A DNA stretch of 12,346 nt. It comes from Clostridiales bacterium. Lineage in GTDB: Bacteria > Bacillota > Clostridia > Lachnospirales > Lachnospiraceae. The stretch covers positions 1 through 12,346 of the forward strand of contig JAGZDD010000112.1 of assembly GCA_018369015.1 (NCBI GenBank), in the 5' to 3' direction. The notes beneath the pieces were generated by a model. It did no database searches and was not told where the DNA came from. It was given only the letters and a program-made list of their open reading frames with translations. Position numbers and translations under genes: made by a program. Positions 7,413 to 12,346 of this stretch are shown in pieces; positions within the stretch are counted from its first letter, which is position 1; each line of letters begins with the position of its first letter.

Positions 7413-9803
7413 CTAATCCGCAGGACAGATTGTCACCATTTTGAGTACATGCGGTTCCAGGGAATAATGAAGCACTGTATCGCTTTTGACCTGGATAATA
7501 TGATAAATAAAATGAATGTCCATCTGCTGCTTCAAATGCTCGATGATATGAGGCAGCAGATTTTTGCCTCGGCCACATTCCTGCCATTTGTCCAGGATAC
7601 TGCCGTATTCTTTGGTCAGTGTATATTCAATAACAAAATATTTCCCTGGATTTAAAGCGTCTAAATGAAGGTCAAAGTCCGCAGGAAGCTCATCGGTAAA
7701 AACGCGGTCAAAATTTTGTTCGGTAATTTTATCATTAGGATGAGAACAGAAATAGTTATTCAAATGCTTATAATTCCACAAAAGAATACGATAGCTTAAA
7801 TCTCTGTGACGGGTAGCTGCATGGCCGACACTTTGGCTAAGAAGCTCAGGTCCTAGATTGTGGAGGAACATAAGCGCAAAAAAGAGTGGCTTCTTAATCC
7901 CATCGGCAGTTAAAAGCCCATTGCTCCCTCCTAAAAGCCCGGTAAAGCCTAAACGCAGGTAATGAAGATCCGAAGCGCTTGGCAGCGCAATACACTCACA
8001 CAGATCAAACATGCTAAGCATGTTATAGACAGCATAGACGGCTGAAAATCTGGAATCCGAAAGATATTTTTTATTAAGGAAGGTATGGGCCATTTCAATG
8101 ACATATACAGGCATTTCCCGGGCGTATAGTTCCTGCAAATGCTGGCGAAGCTCCAGAAGCCGAATCCTTTGGATGGAAGGATTTGGGGAATACCGGTGAT
8201 AGAAATTATGTTCCTCCCGGGCAACTCTTTCCATTGGATAAGCGTTGACTGTAATAAAATCCGGGCATATACCCTCCTTCTGCCAGCAATTAAGGATGTG
8301 GAGCAGCGTATGATCCGCCTGGGCGAGGCGGTGTCCGGGGCCGCCGAATTTGATGGCCGGGGAAAAACTTTTTAAAATCTTCCAGGCCTCCGCGCTGTTT
8401 TTTAAAAAATTATAATAAAACTGGTTTTTAGAGAAATATCCCTCTTCTACCATATTATAAGAATATTCAAACATCCACTGTTCTACATTTTCGATATTGT
8501 AGCGCAAAATACAGTGTTTTATAAAAGCCCGAAAGGCTTTTGCAAAGTCTGGAAAAACACTGGGAGAATAGGAATAAACCGGTTGGCCCTGTTCATTGAA
8601 TACCGGTTCAGGTTTTCCAAGGACGATAAAGGGCTTGAGATGAAAATGGTTTAAAATATTAAGCACAGTATCTACCTTATGAAAATTCCATGTCCGGCTG
8701 TTTTCATCATAGGTGATCATATCTGGGTGGAAAAGTCCGTAAATACGTCCATACTCAAAAGGGAAATGATACAGGAGGCTTTGAAGCTGCTCGTGGAAAG
8801 AAAAATCGTTAAGCTCTTTACCATAGCCGACATTAAGCACCCTTGTCCACACATGGGGAAGGGAACTGCCCAAGGAGGGATCAAGGAAAACATCGGTATG
8901 ATATTTCCGGCTGACCTGGTGCTTTTTTTGATAGGCCAGATAGGTTGCTTTGCTTTTTTCGTAATCAAATATGCCTGACGGGAGAATATCCAGATAGGCC
9001 AGGTTTTTTTGATATTGCGTCCGGTAGCTTTGGGGCGTTTTTTTATATTCCTCTTTAAAAATCCGGTTAAATGCCGCCAAATTAGGAAAACCGTAATTAA
9101 ATGCAATATGGGTAATGCTTTCAGATGTATGGACCAGGTCACGCACGGCATAGGAGAGTCTTACTTTATATAGATACTGGTTAAAGGTCATATTGAGATT
9201 TTGGCGTATAAAGGTTGCCAGATATTGGGGGGTGATCCTAAGCTCAGAGGCCAGGTCATTGAGGGTAATAGTTGCTGAATAATTGCGTTCTACAAAATCT
9301 TTAATATGAAAAATACGCTGCTCCTTTTTACTGACCGGCCGGGGGTTTTTTTGGCGTCCGGCTGTATGTTCCTGTAAAAAACAGACATAGTCGTAGGCGT
9401 TAAGATTGCCGGAAAGGGAGGGAGATGCGGTATCATTAAAATATTTATCTATAAATTCCAAGGTTCGGGAAAATATTTCAGAGTAATCTTCGTCGCTATA
9501 GTTTTTTTTGTCAAGATCAAGACCGCCGATGGCATAAGGAATGTTTTTTAAAAAGAAATTATAATGAAATGAAATAAATGCCACAACAGTTCTGGCGGAA
9601 TCTGGCATATGGACAGAAAAATAATCCTGAGGCTGGAGGAAAAAAAGCTCGCCCTCGGACAAATCCAGAATCGTCTGGTCACATGTAATCACCATTTTGC
9701 CTCTGAGGACAGCAACCACCGTAAACGTTTGGTTAAGCTCCCGTCCGGCTGGGTAATTGTCGCACACGGCAATTTCAAATGGAAGTGCGGTTTTGGAATT
9801 CAT
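7413..9803 (-). CDS. AraC-family regulator fused to a GH39-like glycosidase domain
   Basis: 796 residues, one continuous frame. Residues about 10-95 form a cupin-like AraC_binding domain (LDLSEGELFFLQPQDYFSVH). Residues about 165-265 are an AraC helix-turn-helix pair (ITLNDLASELRITPQYLATF; HIAFNYGFPNLAAFNRIFKEEYKKTPQSYR). Residues about 300-796 resemble GH39 beta-xylosidases: RIYGLFHPDM near 353-362, GGSNGLLTADGIKKPLFFAL near 625-644. The expected acid/base site, normally FEVWNEPN, reads FEYSYNMV, placing N450 where the glutamate should be, while E570 in VYVIEMAHT matches the nucleophile. Hydrolysis is therefore doubtful and the domain may act as a sugar sensor. No signal peptide, so cytoplasmic. 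ATG 9803 has a perfect AAGGAGGT at 9811-9818 on this strand. It is divergent from the lipoprotein gene at 10120 and probably controls it, and perhaps the GH2 operon. Domain calls are firm; the catalytic loss rests on alignment by eye. Confidence 0.92.
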   Translation of the reverse strand: MNSKTALPFEIAVCDNYPAGRELNQTFTVVAVLRGKMVITCDQTILDLSEGELFFLQPQDYFSVHMPDSARTVVAFISFHYNFFLKNIPYAIGGLDLDKKNYSDEDYSEIFSRTLEFIDKYFNDTASPSLSGNLNAYDYVCFLQEHTAGRQKNPRPVSKKEQRIFHIKDFVERNYSATITLNDLASELRITPQYLATFIRQNLNMTFNQYLYKVRLSYAVRDLVHTSESITHIAFNYGFPNLAAFNRIFKEEYKKTPQSYRTQYQKNLAYLDILPSGIFDYEKSKATYLAYQKKHQVSRKYHTDVFLDPSLGSSLPHVWTRVLNVGYGKELNDFSFHEQLQSLLYHFPFEYGRIYGLFHPDMITYDENSRTWNFHKVDTVLNILNHFHLKPFIVLGKPEPVFNEQGQPVYSYSPSVFPDFAKAFRAFIKHCILRYNIENVEQWMFEYSYNMVEEGYFSKNQFYYNFLKNSAEAWKILKSFSPAIKFGGPGHRLAQADHTLLHILNCWQKEGICPDFITVNAYPMERVAREEHNFYHRYSPNPSIQRIRLLELRQHLQELYAREMPVYVIEMAHTFLNKKYLSDSRFSAVYAVYNMLSMFDLCECIALPSASDLHYLRLGFTGLLGGSNGLLTADGIKKPLFFALMFLHNLGPELLSQSVGHAATRHRDLSYRILLWNYKHLNNYFCSHPNDKITEQNFDRVFTDELPADFDLHLDALNPGKYFVIEYTLTKEYGSILDKWQECGRGKNLLPHIIEHLKQQMDIHFIYHIIQVKSDTVLHYSLEPHVLKMVTICPAD

Positions 9804-9869
9804 AATAAAAACCTCCTTATACTTTGAGCTTTCGCTGGCAATCTGGCAAAGCTTTATCTTATGACTTAT

Positions 9870-9898
9870 ATTGTATCAAATCCCTGTAAGACAGACAA
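9870..9898 (-). promoter_or_regulatory. Promoter of the AraC-GH39 regulator
   Basis: Read on the minus strand: -35 TTGTCT (9898-9893), spacer of exactly 17 bases, -10 TACAAT (9875-9870), each close to the sigma-A consensus. Start of transcription would be near 9863, giving a leader of about 60 bases before the ATG. The first of three AAATATTAAT repeats (9901-9910) sits 2 bases upstream of the -35, a position suited to autoregulation. Confidence 0.65.
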
Positions 9899-9900
9899 GG

Positions 9901-9996
9901 AAATATTAATTTTTACAATTAAAATATTAATGAAAAATGAGAAAAAAGTAACAAAAGTTGAAATATGAAAAAAATATGTGAGAAAATATTAATTTT
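9901..9996. repeat. Three direct repeats of AAATATTAAT, candidate operator half-sites
   Basis: Identical 10-mers occur at 9901-9910, 9922-9931 and 9984-9993; the first and third extend to 13 identical bases (AAATATTAATTTT). Start-to-start distances are 21 and 62 bases, close to two and six DNA turns, so all copies face the same side of the helix. Direct repeats two turns apart are the usual arrangement of AraC-family half-sites. One outer copy flanks the -35 of each divergent promoter. The surrounding DNA is very AT-rich, so chance similarity must be considered. Confidence 0.5.
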
Positions 9997-10023
9997 AATA
10001 TAGAATTTGTTATAAATTGAGCA

Positions 10024-10029
10024 TATAAT
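10024..10029 (+). promoter_or_regulatory. -10 element of the second lipoprotein gene, apparently lacking a good -35
   Basis: TATAAT at 10024-10029 matches the consensus exactly, but 16-18 bases upstream there is no recognisable -35 (TAGAAT at 10001-10006). A weak -35 with an AraC-type repeat just upstream (9984-9993, about -52 to -43 from a start near 10036) is the pattern of an activator-dependent promoter. Confidence 0.5.
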
Positions 10030-10119
10030 TATTTCATGTTCCAAAGGAAAATACTGGTTACTGGCTTACAGTAACAGTTATGGGGCATACAGTATAGGGT
10101 TATACAAGGAGGAAACACT

Positions 10120-11796
10120 ATGAAGTTAAAAAGAACATTAGCAATGCTTATGGCACTTACGCTTGCTGCCGGCGCCGCAGCCTGTGGTAATTCTGAAGGG
10201 GCAGGAAAGGCTGATACACAGGCGCCTGCCGCTGATTCTTCCGCTGCCGGAGAGGATAGTACTGCCGGCGATGACGCTCCAGCCGCAGATGCTGGCGACG
10301 AGGATACGGCAGAAATTGAAGTTTTATTTTGGACACTCAACAAAATTCCTGCGGATGTGGATATGGTAGAGGAAGCCATCAACGAGATTACACGGGAAAA
10401 AATTAATACAGAAGTCAATTTGAATATTATTGAAATGGGCAACTATACGCAGCAGTTAAATCTGATGATTTCCGGCGGCGAAAAGCTGGATCTCATGGTA
10501 ACGCTGCCTGGTGACTCCGCCCACTTCAACTCCATGTCTTCCCAGAATCAGCTTACAGATCTTACAGAGCTTTTGCCGGAATACGCACCAGAGCTTTTAG
10601 AAACTGTACCAGAGAGCTGGTTGGCAGGAACAACTGTTAATGGAAAAATTTTATCCGTAACATCCTACGGTGATAAAGCCACACCGCTTGGCTTTGCATG
10701 TCGTACAGATATTCTTGAAAAGACAGGGATTGATCCTTCAACATTAAAGACTGCCGATGATTTTGAAGAATTATTTGCAAAGGTTGTTGAAATTGAGCCG
10801 ACAATGACTCCTGTAGCTACAGGTTCCCAGAAAATTTTGACGGCACCTTATCTGATCGACGCAGATGGAAATTTCGTAAAATATGATGGCCTTGGCGACG
10901 GCGATAATTCGCTTGTAGGTCTTATGGGCGACGACGGAACAACGATTCAAAATAACTATTTAAGAGATGAATATCTCGCTACATCGGAGCGTTTTGTTAA
11001 ATGGTATGAAAACGGCTGGGTTTACAAGGATGGTGCAAACTATAAGGAAACTCAGGAAGCCCTTATCGCCGGCGGTGCCTGCTTCGGTCTGTTCAAATGC
11101 TTTGCAACAGGCGCAGAGAGCAGCTTAGCCGGAACATGCGGATATGATATGACAATTATTAATATCGACGAATCTCCGGAAATCAATACAGGTATGCTCC
11201 GTAAATTCTCCTGGGCAGTTCCTGTAACAGCGACAGAGCCTGAAGCTGCCGTTAAATTTATGAACCTTCTTTTCACAGATGCAGAAGTTCTCAATCTGCT
11301 TACATGGGGGATCGAAGGAACTCATTATCAGGTTCTTGAAGACGGAACGATCGACTTCATGGACGGCCAGGATGGCAATACATCTGGATATTATCTTGGG
11401 GATGAAACCGCAATCCTTGGAAACGGTTTCCTTGCAAAGGTTTGGACAGGCAATGATCCTGCTTTAAGAGAAACAACAAAAGAGTTAAATATGAACGCGA
11501 CAGTATCTCCATATACTGATTTCAGCTTTAATTCGGATGGTTTCGAGAACCAGGTAGCAGCGATTACACAGACAATTCAGGAGTATCGCCCATCCTTTGC
11601 CTGCGGTCTTTATACAGAAGACTACTATAACGAGTTTATCAACAAACTGGAATCCAACGGTGTGAACGAATATATCGCCTATATTCAGGAACAGTTTGAC
11701 GCATATCTCGAAGGAAATGGCGGAGCTGCCGATGATGGCGCAGAAGATACAAGTGCCGCTGGCACAGAGTCTGTTGCTGAAACAACTGCTGAATAA
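10120..11796 (+). CDS. Second ABC sugar-binding lipoprotein with DUF3502-like C-terminus, no permease gene adjacent
   Basis: 558 residues. Signal peptide MKLKRTLAMLMALTLAAG, lipobox AAAC with C22 lipidated. An unusually acidic Ala/Asp/Ser-rich tether spans about 23-65; the solute-binding domain follows from IEVLFWTLNK. The motif LLTWGIEGTHY (393-403) matches LLSYGLEGTNY in the first binding protein, and a DUF3502-like region ends at about 530 (YIQEQFDAYL). A second low-complexity acidic Ala/Gly/Asp/Thr/Glu tail (about 531-558) extends past the usual family end. ATG 10120 has AAGGAGG at 10106-10112, 7 bases upstream. It lies divergent to the AraC-GH39 regulator and is followed by hairpins and a terminator, so no permeases are cotranscribed in the window. 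It may use the permeases at 2980-4794, act as a sensor, or have permeases beyond the right edge. Family is secure; the ligand is unknown. Confidence 0.94.
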   Translation: MKLKRTLAMLMALTLAAGAAACGNSEGAGKADTQAPAADSSAAGEDSTAGDDAPAADAGDEDTAEIEVLFWTLNKIPADVDMVEEAINEITREKINTEVNLNIIEMGNYTQQLNLMISGGEKLDLMVTLPGDSAHFNSMSSQNQLTDLTELLPEYAPELLETVPESWLAGTTVNGKILSVTSYGDKATPLGFACRTDILEKTGIDPSTLKTADDFEELFAKVVEIEPTMTPVATGSQKILTAPYLIDADGNFVKYDGLGDGDNSLVGLMGDDGTTIQNNYLRDEYLATSERFVKWYENGWVYKDGANYKETQEALIAGGACFGLFKCFATGAESSLAGTCGYDMTIINIDESPEINTGMLRKFSWAVPVTATEPEAAVKFMNLLFTDAEVLNLLTWGIEGTHYQVLEDGTIDFMDGQDGNTSGYYLGDETAILGNGFLAKVWTGNDPALRETTKELNMNATVSPYTDFSFNSDGFENQVAAITQTIQEYRPSFACGLYTEDYYNEFINKLESNGVNEYIAYIQEQFDAYLEGNGGAADDGAEDTSAAGTESVAETTAE

Positions 11797-11804
11797 TTAT
11801 GAGC

Positions 11805-11864
11805 GTTCAGCCATTTTCAATGGCTATGAACAATGAACTGCAAAGGCGGAGCCGCCTGGCAGTT
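11805..11864 (+). other. Two consecutive hairpins after the second lipoprotein gene
   Basis: Hairpin 1: GTTCAGCCATT (11805-11815), 3-base loop, AATGGCT (11819-11825), 2-base bulge, GAAC (11828-11831). Hairpin 2: AACTGC (11836-11841) pairs with GCAGTT (11859-11864); inside it AGGCG (11844-11848) pairs with CGCCT (11853-11857). Neither is followed by a T-run, so they are more likely to protect the 3' end than to terminate. A small GAATT/AATTC hairpin (11872-11884) follows. Confidence 0.6.
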
Positions 11865-11892
11865 ATAATATGAATTGAAAATTCCTCACAGG

Positions 11893-11945
11893 GGGGGGCG
11901 CCGCTTTGAACGTAAGGGCAGTCAAAGCGGCGCTCTCCTTTATAT
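11893..11945 (+). terminator. Intrinsic terminator of the second lipoprotein gene
   Basis: A 17-bp stem pairs 11893-11909 (six G then CGCCGCTTTGA) with 11922-11938; it has two G-U pairs near the base and 12 perfect pairs at the top around a 12-base loop. TTTATAT follows directly. It lies about 100 bases after the stop codon and is the strongest terminator-like structure in the window. The T-tract is short, so some readthrough is possible. Confidence 0.75.
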
Positions 11946-11993
11946 CCGGGGCTAGAGCGTGTTTAAAATTGGAAACAGTTCAGCCATGCCATC

Positions 11994-12128
11994 TCAGATT
12001 TGTGCAGCTAAATCCTCGATCCGGGCCGCACTAGTCTTGTGATGAAAAAACTCTCTGCAAGCCAGCCTGCGGTCGGCGCTGTGCTTTGGCCGGCGCAGAG
12101 CAGACGCCCGCCGGATGTCTTGCGTCAA
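11994..12128 (-). CDS. Possible small protein of 44 residues, unknown function
   Basis: On the minus strand, GAGGAGGG (12142-12135) lies 6 bases before a TTG start at 12128; the frame runs to TGA at 11996-11994. The product is strongly basic and arginine-rich at its N-terminal half (TQDIRRASALRRPKHSADRR) and ends in ARIEDLAAQI. After the TGA the same frame continues for 13 codons (DGMAELFPILNTL) to TAG at 11954-11952, so a longer peptide may have been cut by a TGG-to-TGA change. A 13-residue frame from ATG 12182 ends at 12141, overlapping this ribosome binding site. No family is recognised. It could equally be a non-coding stretch with a fortuitous Shine-Dalgarno sequence. Confidence 0.2.
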   Translation of the reverse strand: MTQDIRRASALRRPKHSADRRLACREFFHHKTSAARIEDLAAQI

Positions 12129-12192
12129 AGTTTGCCCTCCTCAGCCTGGTTGAATAGTTACTAAAATTGTTTTTTGAGTCATTGTTTAGGCG

Positions 12193-12220
12193 TTGACTAA
12201 TGGGAAATCTGTGTTAATAT
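12193..12220 (+). promoter_or_regulatory. Promoter-like sequence with extended -10
   Basis: TTGACT (12193-12198) is followed after 16 bases by TAATAT (12215-12220), preceded by the extended -10 dinucleotide TG at 12212-12213. Transcription would begin near 12227, only a few bases before the 62-base inverted repeat, so the transcript would start with a long hairpin. An ATG at 12225 is too close for a ribosome binding site. Confidence 0.5.
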
Positions 12221-12230
12221 TACTATGAAA

Positions 12231-12292
12231 GTTATCAAGTGGGCAGGCACAGGGGCAAGTTTACTTGACCCTGTGCCTGCACATTTGATAAC
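12231..12292. repeat. 62-base near-perfect inverted repeat
   Basis: Arms of 30 bases (12231-12260 and 12263-12292) are separated by TT. Counting from the outside, all positions pair except two G/A mismatches (arm positions 12 and 25) and one G-U (position 9). The left arm begins GTTATCAAGTGGGCAGGCAC. As RNA it would form a long stable hairpin; no T-run follows (CCCAAAG), so it is not a standard terminator. Confidence 0.8.
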
Positions 12293-12346
12293 CCCAAAGT
12301 ATGAGCACGAGTTGCCGTCAGGCAACGGAAAGTGCGGCGCTGCGTG

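Larger units (their letters stand above)
9804..10119. promoter_or_regulatory. Divergent intergenic control region between the AraC-GH39 gene and the second lipoprotein gene
   Basis: This 316-base gene-free stretch has promoter-like sequences pointing both ways (9870-9898 left, near 10024 right) and, between them, a very AT-rich core (about 9900-10030) with three copies of AAATATTAAT. The regulator's leader (about 60 bases) contains a 6-bp inverted repeat AGCTTT/AAAGCT (9828-9833 with 9848-9853) and two copies of CTGGCAA (9835-9841, 9843-9849). The lipoprotein leader is about 84 bases. No convincing small gene or RNA was found here. The layout is that of a shared operator region for an autoregulated AraC-type protein. 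Confidence 0.7.
11946..12346. other. Gene-poor structured right end, candidate dispersed intergenic element
   Basis: No recognised protein or RNA family is visible in these 401 bases, but structure is dense. There is a GC-rich hairpin at 12067-12098 (CTGC, one-base bulge, GTCGGC; 11-base loop; GCCGGCGCAG), a short minus-strand reading frame with a good ribosome binding site (12128-11994), a promoter-like sequence (12193-12220), a 62-base inverted repeat (12231-12292) and a small hairpin GTTGCC/GGCAAC (12311-12326). Base composition around 12055-12120 is clearly more GC-rich than the neighbours. This could be a remnant of a mobile element or a MITE-like repeat; no transposase or target duplication was identified. 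Confidence 0.4.

Noticed and set aside
8717..9151. 144-codon second minus-strand frame inside the AraC-GH39 gene
   Set aside because: It overlaps the helix-turn-helix and GH39 coding sequence in another frame and shows no domain features.
9827..9842. CcpA (cre) site on the minus strand near the AraC-GH39 leader
   Set aside because: TGCCAGCGAAAGCT matches only part of the cre consensus and lies downstream of the predicted promoter; not convincing.
12225..12346. Plus-strand partial gene starting MKVIKWAGTGASLLDPVP
   Set aside because: It has no ribosome binding site, its start coincides with the predicted transcription start, and it is built largely from both arms of an inverted repeat. It is cut by the window edge, so it was kept as an observation only.

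Overview
The window looks like a carbohydrate-utilisation locus from a low-to-mid GC anaerobic Firmicute, most likely a gut Lachnospiraceae or related Clostridia. The reasons are strong AGGAGG ribosome binding sites, lipoprotein sugar-binding proteins of the LplA/YtcQ type with DUF3502-like C-termini, YesM/YesN-type two-component signalling, AT-rich intergenic DNA, and CUT1 permeases without their own ATPase gene. The genus cannot be fixed from sequence reading alone.

Left to right, the + strand carries the 3' end of a YesM-like sensor kinase (1-478), its AraC-type response regulator (481-1248), a lipoprotein solute-binding protein (1369-2925), an 11-bp intercistronic hairpin, two ABC permeases (2980-3900 and 3913-4794), a short spacer with an all-AT palindrome and leader hairpins, and a cytoplasmic GH2 beta-galactosidase-like enzyme (5013-7391). 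Convergent to it, with 21 bases between the stop codons, is a 796-residue minus-strand regulator (9803-7413). It joins a cupin-like sensor, an AraC helix-turn-helix and a complete GH39-like glycosidase domain. Divergent from the regulator, across a 316-base AT-rich control region, is a second DUF3502-type lipoprotein (10120-11796). It ends in a run of hairpins and a strong terminator. The last 400 bases have no recognisable gene. They look like a structured intergenic element: a GC hairpin, a small minus-strand reading frame with a good ribosome binding site, a promoter-like sequence and a 62-base near-perfect inverted repeat.

Inferred function: an oligosaccharide is captured by one of two lipoproteins and imported by the permease pair, powered by an ATPase encoded elsewhere. 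It is then trimmed in the cytoplasm by the GH2 enzyme. Two regulatory routes flank the system: the membrane kinase/response regulator pair probably controls the first transport operon, and the AraC-GH39 protein probably senses an intracellular sugar and controls the second lipoprotein and itself.

The most interesting items are: (i) the AraC-GH39 regulator, whose GH39 domain appears to keep the nucleophile glutamate but to have lost the acid/base residue, suggesting a glycosidase fold used as a sugar sensor; (ii) three helically phased direct repeats between the regulator and the divergent lipoprotein gene; (iii) the structured element at the right end.
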